Assembly (NCBI GenBank): GCA_905221545.1 | Contig: CAJNDO010000001.1 | Span: 62,001-126,000 of the forward strand | Direction: 5' to 3' | Length of the DNA: 64,000 nucleotides | Source of the DNA: a bacterium | GTDB taxonomy: Bacteria > Bacillota > Bacilli > Lactobacillales > Streptococcaceae | Shown: positions 25,973 to 37,305 of the stretch, piece after piece | Layout: each line of letters begins with the position of its first letter | Position numbering within the stretch: the first letter of the stretch is position 1 | The notes under the pieces: model-generated | The model's database searches: none | Told to the model about the DNA's origin: nothing | The model's input: the letters and a program-made list of their open reading frames with translations, nothing else | Translations under genes and position numbers: made by a program

Positions 25973-26467
25973 CTATAACTTATCCTTTAATTTCTCCACA
26001 AAGAGATAGGCTGCTGGACAGGTCAAGGTATTCTTAATCGTCAAATGGTTGATTTGATGGATCTTTTTGCGGTCAGTATGGGGAAATTCACGACAGGCTT
26101 TTGGACGAACGTCATAGATGGAACATAGGTTATCTCCTCCTAAAAACGGACAGGGCATGGATTTGAAAACCTTGTCCCCATCTTCATCCACCTGCAGAAA
26201 TTCTGCTTCAAAGGCCGGCAATTTCATCTTAAAATACTTAGCAATACGGGTAATATCTGCTTCTTTGAAGTCGGGGCCCAAAGTCTTACAACAGTTGGCA
26301 CAGGCAGTACAATCAATCTCCGCAAAGACCTCTTGATGAATCTGCTGGGCAATCTTGTCTAAGTTTTTTGGTGGCTTTTTCTTTAAATTGGCCAAGACTT
26401 TGCGATGCTCCTTCTGCTTTTGCAAGGCTAGCTGATGGTAATACTCAATATCAATTTCTTTAGACAT
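25973..26467 (-). CDS. YkgJ-family cysteine-cluster protein
   Basis: A 164-residue protein with a cysteine set typical of the UPF0153/YkgJ family: CTACANCC (residues ~55-62), a later CPF...C, a further C in the ...PKACREFP segment, and a late C in TLTCPAA. The cluster probably binds a metal or Fe-S centre. No defined activity. In the pneumococcal genomes I recall, pht genes stand between this neighbourhood and ptsI; here only 134 bp separate them. Confidence 0.8.
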   Translation of the reverse strand: MSKEIDIEYYHQLALQKQKEHRKVLANLKKKPPKNLDKIAQQIHQEVFAEIDCTACANCCKTLGPDFKEADITRIAKYFKMKLPAFEAEFLQVDEDGDKVFKSMPCPFLGGDNLCSIYDVRPKACREFPHTDRKKIHQINHLTIKNTLTCPAAYLFVEKLKDKL

Positions 26468-26562
26468 GCTTTCTCTCTTATTCTATTTACTTCCCCCTAT
26501 TATACCATGCCTCTGCACCATTGAAAAGTGGACTATATTAGACTATACTTTTCCAAAATACG

Positions 26563-26594
26563 TCAAAAAAACCTTGCAACTAGGTTACAAGGTT
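26563..26594 (-). terminator. Terminator of ptsHI
   Basis: AACCTTG and CAAGGTT enclose a 10-base loop, followed by a run of seven T on the minus strand. It lies directly after ptsI. Confidence 0.85.
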
Positions 26595-26601
26595 AATTAC
26601 A

Positions 26602-28335
26602 TTAATCGAAGTTAACGTATTCTTTTTGAAGTTCAAGAACTTCTTCCATTGTCGAACACTCTGTAAGGGCACGGTTAGCGTACTCTTCCATCTTAGCAGT
26701 ATCCAATTTCTTCATCAAGCTACGTGTACGGAGTACAGATGTTGCTGACATAGAGAACTCATCCAAGCCCATTCCGACAAGAAGTGGAACAGCTTTTTGG
26801 TCACCAGCCATCTCACCACACATACCAGCCCATTTACCTTCAGCGTGAGCTGCCTTGATAACGTTGTTAATCAAGCGAAGGATTGATGGGTTATAAGGTT
26901 GGTAAAGATATGAAACTTGTTCGTTCATACGGTCTGCCGCCATTGAGTATTGGATCAAGTCGTTTGTACCAATTGACATGAAGTCTACTTCTTTTGCAAA
27001 TTGGTCTGCAAGCATCGCTGCTGCAGGGATTTCAATCATGATACCAACTTGGATATCATCCGCAACTGCAACACCTTCAGCAAGAAGGTTTGCTTTTTCT
27101 TCTTCATAAACTGCTTTAGCTGCACGGAATTCTTTCAAAAGAGCAACCATTGGGAACATGATACGCAATTGACCATGAACAGAAGCACGAAGAAGGGCAC
27201 GGATTTGTGTACGGAACATTGCATCTCCAGTTTCAGAAATAGAGATACGAAGGGCACGGAATCCAAGGAATGGGTTCATTTCATGTGGCATATCGAAGTA
27301 AGGAAGTTCTTTATCTCCACCGATATCCATTGTACGAACAACCACTGGTTTACCATTCATTCCCTCAAGAACAGCCTTGTATGCTTCATACTGCTCATCT
27401 TCAGTTGGAAAGTCTTGAGAATCCATGTACAAGAACTCTGTACGGTAAAGTCCAACAGCTTCAGCACCATTATTGTTAACACCTTCAACGTCTTTTGGAG
27501 TACCGATGTTAGCAGCCAACTCGAAGTGTTTACCGTCAGCAGTCACTGTTTGAGCATCTTTCAAAAGTGCCCATTCAGCTTTTTGTTTAGCATAAGCTTC
27601 ACCAGCTGCTTTAAATTCTGCCGCTTGTTCATCTGTTGGGTTGATAATCACTTCACCAGTAATTCCGTTAACGGCAAGGATATCACCGTCTTTCACTACT
27701 TCAGTGATGTTATTTGTTCCCAATACAGCTGCAATTTCAAGTGTACGTGCCATGATAGCTGAGTGGCTTGTACGTCCACCGATGTTTGTTACAAAAGCTT
27801 TTACAAAGTTTTTGTCCAATTGAGCTGTATCAGATGGTGTCAAGTCATGTGCAATCACGATTACTTCTTCATTGATTGAAGCTGGGTTTGGCAATTTCTT
27901 ACCAAGAAGGTTTGCCAATACACGTTTTGTCACGTCTCGGATATCCGCTGCACGTTCTTGCATGTATGGGTTATCTTCCATGCCTTCAAAGATAGTGATG
28001 AACATGTCAGTCACTTCTTTAAGACCTGCTTCAGCATTGACTTTCTTAGCACGGATTGTTTCTTTAATCTGACCGATTAATTCTGGGTCAGCAAGAACCA
28101 TCAAATGAGCGTCAAACACTTGAGCCGCTTCTTCACCAAGCGTACCTACAGCTTTCTCACGGATAAGAGAAAGCTCGTTTTGAGAAGCTTCAAGAGCTAC
28201 ATCCAAACGAGCCTCTTCTGCGTTTGTATCTTCGACTGAAACAGTCTCGAATGACAAATCCGGTTGAACGAGTAGATATGCTTTTGCAACTGCAACACCG
28301 TCAGATGCCGCGATTCCTTTAAGCATTTCTGTCAT
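26602..28335 (-). CDS. ptsI: PTS enzyme I
   Basis: A 577-residue phosphoenolpyruvate-protein phosphotransferase that starts the sugar PTS cascade. The phosphorylated His lies in [13 protein letters not shown] (about residue 190), and the PEP-binding domain has RTEFLYM and the late active-site motif MCGEMAGD. Full length. It is 5 bp downstream of ptsH and closes the two-gene operon at a strong terminator. It supplies phosphate to the lac and gat PTS permeases encoded further on. Confidence 0.97.
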   Translation of the reverse strand: MTEMLKGIAASDGVAVAKAYLLVQPDLSFETVSVEDTNAEEARLDVALEASQNELSLIREKAVGTLGEEAAQVFDAHLMVLADPELIGQIKETIRAKKVNAEAGLKEVTDMFITIFEGMEDNPYMQERAADIRDVTKRVLANLLGKKLPNPASINEEVIVIAHDLTPSDTAQLDKNFVKAFVTNIGGRTSHSAIMARTLEIAAVLGTNNITEVVKDGDILAVNGITGEVIINPTDEQAAEFKAAGEAYAKQKAEWALLKDAQTVTADGKHFELAANIGTPKDVEGVNNNGAEAVGLYRTEFLYMDSQDFPTEDEQYEAYKAVLEGMNGKPVVVRTMDIGGDKELPYFDMPHEMNPFLGFRALRISISETGDAMFRTQIRALLRASVHGQLRIMFPMVALLKEFRAAKAVYEEEKANLLAEGVAVADDIQVGIMIEIPAAAMLADQFAKEVDFMSIGTNDLIQYSMAADRMNEQVSYLYQPYNPSILRLINNVIKAAHAEGKWAGMCGEMAGDQKAVPLLVGMGLDEFSMSATSVLRTRSLMKKLDTAKMEEYANRALTECSTMEEVLELQKEYVNFD

Positions 28336-28340
28336 TTTCC

Positions 28341-28604
28341 TTATGCCAATCCTTCTTTTTCCATTGTTTCTGAGATTGCAGCGATAGCGTCATCTGCATC
28401 TGCACCTTCAGCTGAGATAGTTACGTCAGCACCTTGGCCAACACCAAGACTCATAACACCCATGATTGATTTAAGGTTAACTGATTTACCTTTGTACTCA
28501 AGAGTGATATCTGAAGCAAATTTGCTAGCAGTTTGTACCAACAATGTTGCTGGACGTGCGTGAATACCTGTTTCTGCCACTACGTGGAAATCTTTAGAAG
28601 CCAT
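28341..28604 (-). CDS. ptsH: Phosphocarrier HPr
   Basis: An 87-residue HPr. His15 (TGIHARPAT) takes phosphate from enzyme I. Ser46 ([11 protein letters not shown]) is the HPr-kinase target that makes HPr a CcpA cofactor for carbon catabolite repression, relevant to the cre-like sites in the lac region. AGGAGAG lies ahead of the ATG. The promoter is at 28667-28695. Confidence 0.97.
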   Translation of the reverse strand: MASKDFHVVAETGIHARPATLLVQTASKFASDITLEYKGKSVNLKSIMGVMSLGVGQGADVTISAEGADADDAIAAISETMEKEGLA

Positions 28605-28666
28605 AGTTTGACTCTCCTTTTGTTCTTTCTTTTTTGAGTTATATGTGATAACCCTTACAATTTGGT

Positions 28667-28695
28667 ATTATACCATCTTCTAGGATTTTTTTCAA
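28667..28695 (-). promoter_or_regulatory. ptsHI promoter
   Basis: On the minus strand: TTGAAA (28690-28695), 17-bp spacer, TATAAT (28667-28672). The untranslated leader is about 55 bases. Confidence 0.75.
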
Positions 28696-28764
28696 GCATT
28701 TTATGGGATTTATTCGATTTCCTTTCAGATAACTTGCTGAAAATCTTCCATATCGGATAACAAA

Positions 28765-28918
28765 ACACAGGATATAGTTTTTAAAAATCAACTTATGGGA
28801 GAATTATCACTATTTTATAAAACAAACACTACATATTGTGTTTTATAGTATCATGTGCAAAAACAGACCACTATATTTAGTTTTAAATCATTGACAAAAA
28901 TTTATTTTCTGATATACT
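28765..28918 (+). promoter_or_regulatory. nrdHE promoter with NrdR-box candidates
   Basis: Promoter: TTGACA (28891-28896), 16-bp spacer, TATACT (28913-28918). Two 16-bp sequences close to the NrdR box (ACAC-WATAT-GTGT type) lie upstream: ACACTACATATTGTGT (28826-28841) and ACCACTATATTTAGTT (28867-28882), 41 bp apart, i.e. on the same helix face. A third weaker one is at 28765-28780. With the ptsH promoter these fill the 349-bp gene-free stretch 28605-28953. Confidence 0.65.
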
Positions 28919-28953
28919 AAGAAAGTAATCTATTTTGAAAAAGGAGTTACACA

Positions 28954-29172
28954 ATGGTAACCGTTTATTCTAAAAACAACTGCGTCCAATGTAAGATGAC
29001 CAAACGTTTCTTGGACAGTAATAATGTCGCTTATCGTGAAATCAATCTTGATGAGCAACCTGAGTACATCGATCAAGTTAAAGAGCTCGGTTTCAGCGCA
29101 GCTCCTGTTATCCAAACACCAACTGAAGTCTTTTCAGGTTTCCAACCAGGAAAATTGAAACAATTAGCATAA
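28954..29172 (+). CDS. nrdH: NrdH glutaredoxin-like protein
   Basis: A 72-residue redoxin with the active-site Cys-Val-Gln-Cys (NNCVQCKMT) that reduces class Ib ribonucleotide reductase. The WSGF-like motif is FSGFQP near the end. AAAAGGAG precedes the ATG. First gene of the nrd unit, 80 bp before nrdE. Confidence 0.95.
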   Translation: MVTVYSKNNCVQCKMTKRFLDSNNVAYREINLDEQPEYIDQVKELGFSAAPVIQTPTEVFSGFQPGKLKQLA

Positions 29173-29252
29173 TCTTAGTACATCATCCAGAAGAAACTGC
29201 TTCTAGGGCTAACTTAGAAGCCTTTCTTTTGTAATTAGATAAGGGAAATTTT

Positions 29253-31412
29253 ATGGGATTAAAACATCTTGAGGACGTGACCTACTTCCGTCTCAATAAC
29301 GAAATCAACCGTCCTGTTAATGGACAAATCATGCTTCATAAAGATAAGGAAGCCTTAGATGCCTTCTTTAAAGAAAATGTAGTTCCAAATACTATGGTTT
29401 TTGATTCAATCAAAGATAAAATCAACTACCTCATTGAACACAACTACATCGAAACAGCCTTTATCAAGAAATACCGTCCAGAGTTTTTGGAAGAATTGCA
29501 CCAATTTATCAAAGACCAAAACTTCCAATTCAAGTCTTTCATGGCTGCTTATAAATTTTACAATCAATATGCTTTGAAAACCAACGACGGTGAATACTAT
29601 CTTGAAAGTATGGAAGACCGCGTCTTCTTTAACGCCCTTTATTTTGCAGACGGTAACGAAGCCGTTGCAATTGATATTGCTAATGAAATCATCCACCAAC
29701 GCTACCAACCCGCCACTCCTTCCTTCTTGAATGCTGGACGTGCTCGTCGTGGGGAGTTGGTATCTTGCTTCTTGATCCAAGTGACTGATGATATGAACTC
29801 TATCGGACGTTCTATCAACTCTGCTCTTCAACTTTCACGTATCGGTGGTGGTGTGGGAATTACCCTCAGCAATCTTCGTGAAGCTGGTGCACCTATCAAA
29901 GGCTATGAAGGAGCAGCTTCTGGAGTCGTACCTGTTATGAAACTCTTCGAAGATAGCTTCTCTTACTCAAACCAATTGGGGCAACGTCAAGGTGCCGGTG
30001 TTGTTTACCTCAATGTCTTTCACCCTGATATCATCGCCTTTCTTTCAACTAAGAAAGAAAACGCTGATGAGAAAGTTCGTGTAAAGACCCTCTCACTTGG
30101 TGTTGTAGTACCAGATAAATTCTACGAATTGGCTCGTAAAAATGAAGAAATGTACCTCTTCAGCCCATATTCTGTAGAACTTGAATATGGTGTGCCTTTC
30201 AACTACATCGATATCACTGAAAAATACGATGAACTCGTCGCAAATCCAAATATCCGTAAGACAAAAATCAAGGCGCGTGATTTGGAAACGGAGATTTCTA
30301 AATTGCAACAAGAGTCTGGATATCCTTATGTGGTCAACATTGATACGGCTAACCGTGCAAACCCTGTTGATGGAAAGATTATCATGAGTAACTTGTGTTC
30401 TGAGATTCTTCAAGTCCAAGAACCAAGCTTGATCAACGATGCTCAAGAATTCCTTCAAATGGGAACGGACGTTTCATGTAATCTTGGTTCAACTAACGTG
30501 GTCAACATGATGACTTCACCTGACTTTGGTCGTTCTATCCGTGCTATGGTTCGTGCCCTTACTTTCGTCACAGATAGTTCACACATCGTAGCTGTCCCTA
30601 CTATCGACCATGGAAATAGCCAAGCTCATACCTTTGGTCTTGGTGCAATGGGACTTCACAGCTACCTTGCCCAACAACTCATCGAATACGGGTCACCTGA
30701 GTCTGTTGAGTTTACAAGCATCTACTTTATGCTTATGAACTACTGGACCTTGGTTGAGTCAAACAATATCGCGCGAGAACGTGGTATTACCTTCCATAAC
30801 TTTGAAAAATCAGACTATGCTAACGGAAGCTACTTCGACAAGTATGTAACGGGCGAATTTGTTCCAAAATCAGACCGTGTTAAAGAACTCTTCAAAGATG
30901 TCTTTATCCCAAGTGCTGCTGACTGGGCTGAACTTCGCGACAAGGTTCAAGAAGATGGACTTTACCACCAAAACCGTCTTGCTGTAGCGCCAAATGGTTC
31001 TATCAGTTACATCAATGACGTTTCTGCTTCTATCCACCCGATTACGCAACGTATCGAAGAACGTCAAGAAAAGAAAATCGGTAAAATCTACTATCCTGCT
31101 GCTGGATTGTCAACAGAAACCATTCCTTACTACACTTCTGCTTACGACATGGATATGCGTAAAGTGATTGATGTCTATGCTGCTGCAACTGAGCACGTGG
31201 ACCAAGGGCTTTCACTCACACTCTTCATGCGTAGTGACATTCCAAAAGGTCTTTACGAATGGAAGAAAGAAAATAAACAAACGACACGTGACTTGTCTAT
31301 CCTTCGTAACTACGCCTTTAACAAGGGAATCAAGTCTATCTACTACGTCCGTACCTTTACAGATGATGGTGGAGAAGTCGGTGCTAACCAATGTGAAAGC
31401 TGTGTGATTTAA
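29253..31412 (+). CDS. nrdE: Class Ib ribonucleotide reductase, alpha subunit
   Basis: A 719-residue catalytic subunit that reduces ribonucleoside diphosphates. Substrate-site cysteines occur in ELVSCFL and in SNLCSEI, and the C-terminal redox pair is in NQCESCVI. There is no N-terminal ATP-cone of length seen in class Ia, as expected for NrdE. It works with NrdF and NrdH. Its mRNA probably stops at the hairpin at 31499-31524, before nrdF. Confidence 0.96.
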   Translation: MGLKHLEDVTYFRLNNEINRPVNGQIMLHKDKEALDAFFKENVVPNTMVFDSIKDKINYLIEHNYIETAFIKKYRPEFLEELHQFIKDQNFQFKSFMAAYKFYNQYALKTNDGEYYLESMEDRVFFNALYFADGNEAVAIDIANEIIHQRYQPATPSFLNAGRARRGELVSCFLIQVTDDMNSIGRSINSALQLSRIGGGVGITLSNLREAGAPIKGYEGAASGVVPVMKLFEDSFSYSNQLGQRQGAGVVYLNVFHPDIIAFLSTKKENADEKVRVKTLSLGVVVPDKFYELARKNEEMYLFSPYSVELEYGVPFNYIDITEKYDELVANPNIRKTKIKARDLETEISKLQQESGYPYVVNIDTANRANPVDGKIIMSNLCSEILQVQEPSLINDAQEFLQMGTDVSCNLGSTNVVNMMTSPDFGRSIRAMVRALTFVTDSSHIVAVPTIDHGNSQAHTFGLGAMGLHSYLAQQLIEYGSPESVEFTSIYFMLMNYWTLVESNNIARERGITFHNFEKSDYANGSYFDKYVTGEFVPKSDRVKELFKDVFIPSAADWAELRDKVQEDGLYHQNRLAVAPNGSISYINDVSASIHPITQRIEERQEKKIGKIYYPAAGLSTETIPYYTSAYDMDMRKVIDVYAAATEHVDQGLSLTLFMRSDIPKGLYEWKKENKQTTRDLSILRNYAFNKGIKSIYYVRTFTDDGGEVGANQCESCVI

Positions 31413-31498
31413 TTTTTGCTTGAGGAAACTACATTTTCTCAGGCTATCGATTCATTTACCAAGCTAAGCTGGAATAAGCATCTATACTATGAAATAAC

Positions 31499-31524
31499 AA
31501 AAAAGTCGGGCTTCCGACTTTTTG
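31499..31524. terminator. Terminator between nrdE and nrdF
   Basis: GTCGG-GCTT-CCGAC with six A before and five T after; it could work in both directions. It implies separate nrdF transcription or partial read-through. Confidence 0.8.
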
Positions 31525-31601
31525 TGCGATACTCCTCTGAAATTATGATAAAATAGAAATAATTGTGAGTTCGCAATATTAAACACAGAAAGAGATTTCA
31601 A

Positions 31602-32564
31602 ATGGAAACTTACTACAAAGCCATTAACTGGAATGCCATCGAAGATGTCATCGACAAATCAACTTGGGAAAAGCTGACGGAGCAATTCTGGCTTGATACA
31701 CGTATTCCCTTATCAAATGACTTGGATGACTGGAGAAAGCTATCAAATGTAGAAAAAGACTTGGTCGGAAAAGTCTTTGGTGGTTTAACCCTTCTCGACA
31801 CTATGCAATCTGAAACTGGAGTTCAAGCCCTTCGCTCAGATATCCGTACACCGCATGAGGAAGCTGTCTTCAACAACATCCAATTTATGGAATCTGTCCA
31901 TGCAAAATCTTACTCTTCTATCTTTTCTACCCTGAATACCAAGGCTGAGATTGAAGAAATTTTCGAATGGACCAATACCAATCCTTACCTACAAAAGAAG
32001 GCTGAGATTGTCAACGAAATCTACCTAAACGGTAGCCCACTTGAAAAGAAAGTTGCCAGCGTCTTCCTTGAAACCTTCCTCTTCTACTCAGGTTTCTTCA
32101 CACCCCTCTACTATCTAGGAAATAACAAGTTGGCCAACGTTGCGGAAATAATTAAATTAATCATTCGTGATGAGTCTGTTCACGGAACCTACATCGGATA
32201 TAAATTCCAACTCGGTTTCAATGAATTGCCTGAAGAAGAGCAAGAAAAGCTAAAAGAATGGATGTACGACCTGCTCTATACTCTTTACGAGAATGAAGAA
32301 GGCTATACAGAAAGCCTCTATGACGGTGTTGGTTGGACGGAAGAAGTTAAAACCTTCCTTCGCTACAATGCTAATAAGGCACTCATGAACCTGGGACAAG
32401 ATCCACTCTTCCCAGACTCAGCAGATGATGTCAACCCAATCGTCATGAACGGTATTTCAACAGGAACCTCTAACCACGACTTCTTCTCTCAAGTCGGAAA
32501 TGGCTACCTTCTTGGTGAAGTTGAAGCCATGCAAGACGATGACTACAACTACGGTTTAGACTAA
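31602..32564 (+). CDS. nrdF: Class Ib ribonucleotide reductase, beta subunit
   Basis: A 320-residue radical-generating subunit with a dinuclear metal centre. Ligand-bearing motifs are visible: TMQSETGVQ, EAVFNNIQFMESVHAKSYS and RDESVHGTYIG. The class Ib subunit is usually served by the flavodoxin NrdI, which is not encoded in this window. It sits 189 bp after nrdE, beyond a terminator, with a GATAAAAT -10-like element at about 31548-31555. Confidence 0.95.
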   Translation: METYYKAINWNAIEDVIDKSTWEKLTEQFWLDTRIPLSNDLDDWRKLSNVEKDLVGKVFGGLTLLDTMQSETGVQALRSDIRTPHEEAVFNNIQFMESVHAKSYSSIFSTLNTKAEIEEIFEWTNTNPYLQKKAEIVNEIYLNGSPLEKKVASVFLETFLFYSGFFTPLYYLGNNKLANVAEIIKLIIRDESVHGTYIGYKFQLGFNELPEEEQEKLKEWMYDLLYTLYENEEGYTESLYDGVGWTEEVKTFLRYNANKALMNLGQDPLFPDSADDVNPIVMNGISTGTSNHDFFSQVGNGYLLGEVEAMQDDDYNYGLD

Positions 32565-32589
32565 ATCAACAATTTTATAACTGATATCA

Positions 32590-32626
32590 ATATCATGGTT
32601 TGTTTAAAACAACCATGATATTTTTG
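32590..32626 (+). terminator. nrdF terminator
   Basis: An 11-bp perfect stem ATATCATGGTT / AACCATGATAT with a 10-base loop, then TTTTTG. Confidence 0.9.
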
Positions 32627-32705
32627 TTTTTGTTTTCTTTTGTTTTTTAAATTGATTGATTGAATACTTTATGATAAAATAGTAATAGAAATAGAGGTGA
32701 TAACG

Positions 32706-33473
32706 ATGCTAAAGCAGGAAAAACTAGATAATATTCTAGAAACGGTAAATACAAAGGGAACTATTACTGTAAAAGAAATCATGGCTCGCTTAGATGTATC
32801 AGATATGACTGCTAGACGCTACTTACAAGAGTTAGCTGACAAGGATTTACTTGTTCGAGTACATGGGGGAGCTGAAAAAATTCGCACAGGCTCCATTTTA
32901 AACAATGAACGTTCCAATATTGAAAAACAAAGCTTGCAGATTGCAGAAAAACAAGAAATCAGCCGTTTTGCAGGTCATTTAATCGATGAAGGTGAAACTA
33001 TTTTTATCGGTCCAGGGACAACCTTAGAATCTTTTGCCCGTGAACTTCCAATCGATAATATTCGTGTTGTAACAAACAGTTTACCCGTCTTTCTTATCCT
33101 AAACGAACGAAAACTAACAGATTTGATTTTAATTGGTGGAAACTATCGCTCTATCACTGGAGCCTTTGTGGGAACACTAACCTTGCAAAACTTGGCCAAT
33201 CTTCAATTTTCTAAAGCTTTCGTTAGCTGTAATGGTATTCAGGACAATGCGATTGCGACCTTTAGTGAGGAGGAAGGTGAATCTCAACGCATCGCCCTCA
33301 ATAATTCCAATAAAAAATACTTACTAGCTGACAATAGTAAGTTCAATAAATTTGATTTTTACACCTTCTACAATATCTCTGATATTGATACCATCGTTTC
33401 AGATTCTAAACTGAGCAAAGAAACGTACGACCAACTTTCAAAACAAACAAAAATTATTCTTTCTAAACCATAA
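32706..33473 (+). CDS. lacR: DeoR-family lactose/tagatose repressor LacR
   Basis: A 255-residue DeoR-type repressor, counted from the ATG at 32706. A GTG three codons earlier also opens the frame, but AGAGGTGAT fits the ATG better and family members begin MLK. The N-terminal helix-turn-helix is TVKEIMARLDVSDMTARRYLQEL, and the C-terminal sugar-phosphate-binding domain is complete. In lactococci and streptococci LacR is released by tagatose-6-phosphate. Paired operators at 41565-41599 before lacA and repeats at 45125-45150 before gatA are its likely targets. It is convergent with lacG. Confidence 0.9.
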   Translation: MLKQEKLDNILETVNTKGTITVKEIMARLDVSDMTARRYLQELADKDLLVRVHGGAEKIRTGSILNNERSNIEKQSLQIAEKQEISRFAGHLIDEGETIFIGPGTTLESFARELPIDNIRVVTNSLPVFLILNERKLTDLILIGGNYRSITGAFVGTLTLQNLANLQFSKAFVSCNGIQDNAIATFSEEEGESQRIALNNSNKKYLLADNSKFNKFDFYTFYNISDIDTIVSDSKLSKETYDQLSKQTKIILSKP

Positions 33474-33477
33474 AACG

Positions 33478-33504
33478 ATCCCCACCGATTGGTGGGGATT
33501 TTTA
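33478..33504. terminator. Terminator between lacR and lacG
   Basis: CCCCACC-GATT-GGTGGGG followed by ATTTTT on the plus strand. It ends lacR and may also stop the convergent lacG transcript. Confidence 0.85.
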
Positions 33505-33512
33505 TCAACAGT

Positions 33513-34928
<1,416 letters not shown>

Positions 34929-35014
34929 CTATTTCTTGATTTAAATAAAGTAAAAGTGAGAGGAGAGGAGTCAGTGAGCCATCCTTCTCCATCTCACTTC
35001 TTGTACCAAGTCAC

Positions 35015-35262
35015 CGAATTGTGACATGAGGAGGTAAAAACGATATCTTTTTACCGACGAATTAATAAGGCGATTAGGAAATTCGCCATAGCGATTTCCG
35101 TAACGAGAGGGAACTATTTCATAGTCTCTATTATTAATCGAATTGTGACATGAGGAGGTAAAAACGATATCTTTTTACCGACGAATTAACAAGGCGATTA
35201 GGAAATTCGCCATAGCGATTTCCGTAACGATAGGAGACTATTTTATAGTCCCTATCGTTAAT
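35015..35262. repeat. 124-bp tandem duplication between lacE and lacG
   Basis: Two head-to-tail units, 35015-35138 and 35139-35262, are identical over their first ~90 bp except one base and diverge in the last ~30. Each holds three inverted repeats: GGTAAAAA...TTTTTACC, GGAAATTCGC...GCGATTTCC and a stem around CTATTT.ATAG. The third stem is almost perfect in unit 2 (GATAGG-GACTAT / ATAGTC-CCTATC). The lacE stop codon (35258-35260) lies inside unit 2. The rest of the 338-bp gap holds no gene. Confidence 0.85.
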
Positions 35263-36949
35263 CGAATTGAGCTTGTACAAATGCTAGAGCACCTTTTCCA
35301 TCACGAGTTAATTTGATGTATTGAGCACCTTCTGTTTTCGCAAGTTTAATACCAAGTTTATCTGTTTCTGCTTTCATATCTTCAAAGTTTGAAGCAACTT
35401 GAGGAGCAAGGATAACAAGATCAAACTCTGGCAACATTTCACGGTGAGCACCATAGCCACCTGCTGCTGCTTTCACAGGAACATTGTATTCTGCTGCTGC
35501 CTTATTCAAAGCATTTGCGAGAAGTCCACTTGTGCCTCCACCAGCACAGAGAACGAGGACATTTGTTTCTTCAGTGATTGAATTTTGTGCTGCTTCTACA
35601 CCCGCTTTTTCAAGAATAGCATCTGCTTTCGCAGTGTTGAAGTTTGCAGCAACTTTTTCTTTCAATTCATCATTAGACTTACCTGAACGTTCTTCTTCAA
35701 GAATTTGTTCATCATAAACTTTAAGGAATGGATAGTAAATGACAACGTCAACCACAATTAGAAGGGCGGCAAGAATGAATGATAGCACTTGGAAATTCGT
35801 ACCAAGAACTAGACCTAGTGGAGCTGGAGTTGTCCATGGTAGATTAGCAGTAAATGAGTTCATTCCAAGTGTTTCAATAAAGAATTTGAAGATCCATACG
35901 TTTGCGATTGGAGCAAAGATAAATGGAATGAAGAAGATTGGGTTTAATACAAGCGGTGCACCAAACAAGATTGGTTCGTTTACACCAAAGAAGGTTGGAA
36001 CTACTGAAGCACGTCCGATTGCACGGTTACGTTTTGATTTTGTTAACCACATGAACATGAATGGAACAACCAGTGTCGCACCAGTACCACCCATGGTAAC
36101 GATAAACATTTGTGTACCAGAAGTAAGAATCTTGTCAGCGTGCATACCTTGTTGAAGGAGATTCAAGTTCACTTCAGCATTTGCATAAGTAATCGCTGCA
36201 ATTGCAGGCTCAACAATGGATGGGCCATGGATACCTACAAACCAGAAGAAGGCAAAGGCACCAAAGATAATCGTAATACCTAGATAACCATCAGCTGCTG
36301 AGAATAGAGGGGCAAAGAATTTACCAATTGCTTCAGCTACACTCGCACCAGCAAATTGACGAGCAAGAAGGTCAAGTGCGTATAGTGAAACGACAGAAAG
36401 TGTAAAGGGAATCACATCTTTAAAGACTTGTGAGATATTTGGTGGAACTTCGTCAGGCATACGAATAGTGACATTGTTCTTAACACAAACCTTATAGATG
36501 GTTACAGTAACAAAGGCAGCAAGGAAGGCTGAAAGCAAACCTTTTGTCCCCAAGAATCCAGTAGCTAGACCATTTTCGATAGGATCAGCTGCCAACATCA
36601 ACAAACCAACAATTGCTGCCAACAGTGTTGACATATAGTTGATTTGATTGGTTTTCTCCATGCTGCGGTTTACTGAGTCGGTCAATGACTTAGCTGTTGT
36701 ACCAGCTACCAAGAGAGCTAGAATCCCCATTGAATAGCTATAAGGTTTCATGAGGAGATTAACAACATCATCAGACCATTTAAATCCCCATGAATTTGGT
36801 ACAAAAGCAATCAAGATAAAGATACTTGAGAAGAGAATAACAGGCATACCTGCAATGAAACCATCACGAATAGCACGAAGATAGATATTACGAGATAATT
36901 TTTCAAAGAAAGGTTTTCCTTTCTCAATAAATGCAATTAGTTTATTCAT
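35258..36949 (-). CDS. lacE: Lactose PTS enzyme IICB
   Basis: A 563-residue lactose permease. The N-terminal ~430 residues are the membrane IIC domain with about ten hydrophobic segments. A charged linker follows, then the IIB domain with phosphocysteine Cys468 ([11 protein letters not shown]). It takes phosphate from LacF and releases lactose-6-phosphate inside. It overlaps lacF by one base. The last codons and stop are embedded in the duplicated spacer (A-Q-F-D-stop). Confidence 0.95.
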   Translation of the reverse strand: MNKLIAFIEKGKPFFEKLSRNIYLRAIRDGFIAGMPVILFSSIFILIAFVPNSWGFKWSDDVVNLLMKPYSYSMGILALLVAGTTAKSLTDSVNRSMEKTNQINYMSTLLAAIVGLLMLAADPIENGLATGFLGTKGLLSAFLAAFVTVTIYKVCVKNNVTIRMPDEVPPNISQVFKDVIPFTLSVVSLYALDLLARQFAGASVAEAIGKFFAPLFSAADGYLGITIIFGAFAFFWFVGIHGPSIVEPAIAAITYANAEVNLNLLQQGMHADKILTSGTQMFIVTMGGTGATLVVPFMFMWLTKSKRNRAIGRASVVPTFFGVNEPILFGAPLVLNPIFFIPFIFAPIANVWIFKFFIETLGMNSFTANLPWTTPAPLGLVLGTNFQVLSFILAALLIVVDVVIYYPFLKVYDEQILEEERSGKSNDELKEKVAANFNTAKADAILEKAGVEAAQNSITEETNVLVLCAGGGTSGLLANALNKAAAEYNVPVKAAAGGYGAHREMLPEFDLVILAPQVASNFEDMKAETDKLGIKLAKTEGAQYIKLTRDGKGALAFVQAQFD

Positions 36950-37266
36950 TACTTAACTCCTCTCTTGTAGAGTTCAATTAAGTGGTGCATCAAATCTTTT
37001 AACAAAATAGTTGTCATCAAGTGATCTTGACCATGCATCATGGTTACACTATAAGCTAAATCTTTACCAGCTGCTTCCTTAGTCAATAGACTTGTTTGAG
37101 CATGGTGAGCCTCTGCGATACAGCTACCTGCTTCCTCAACTAAGCTATCCGCTTTTGCAAAATCACCAGCTTCAGCAGCCTTCAAGGCTTCCAATAGTTT
37201 TGAACGAGCATCGCCCGCATAAGCTACGATTTCAAAACCTAACAATGTTACTTCTTCTCTATTCAT
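36949..37266 (-). CDS. lacF: Lactose PTS enzyme IIA
   Basis: A 105-residue helical IIA-Lac. His78 (MMHGQDH) is the phosphorylated residue by family knowledge and Asp81 the metal ligand of the trimer. It passes phosphate from HPr to LacE. The 39-bp gap to lacT contains AAGGAG. Confidence 0.95.
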   Translation of the reverse strand: MNREEVTLLGFEIVAYAGDARSKLLEALKAAEAGDFAKADSLVEEAGSCIAEAHHAQTSLLTKEAAGKDLAYSVTMMHGQDHLMTTILLKDLMHHLIELYKRGVK

Positions 37267-37305
37267 GATAGAATTCTCCTTATATAATATAGTGTTAAAT
37301 AAATT

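Noticed and set aside
35015..35262. Hairpin-rich tandem units as a CRISPR array
   Set aside because: Only two 124-bp units, no spacers and no cas genes; it is a tandem duplication.
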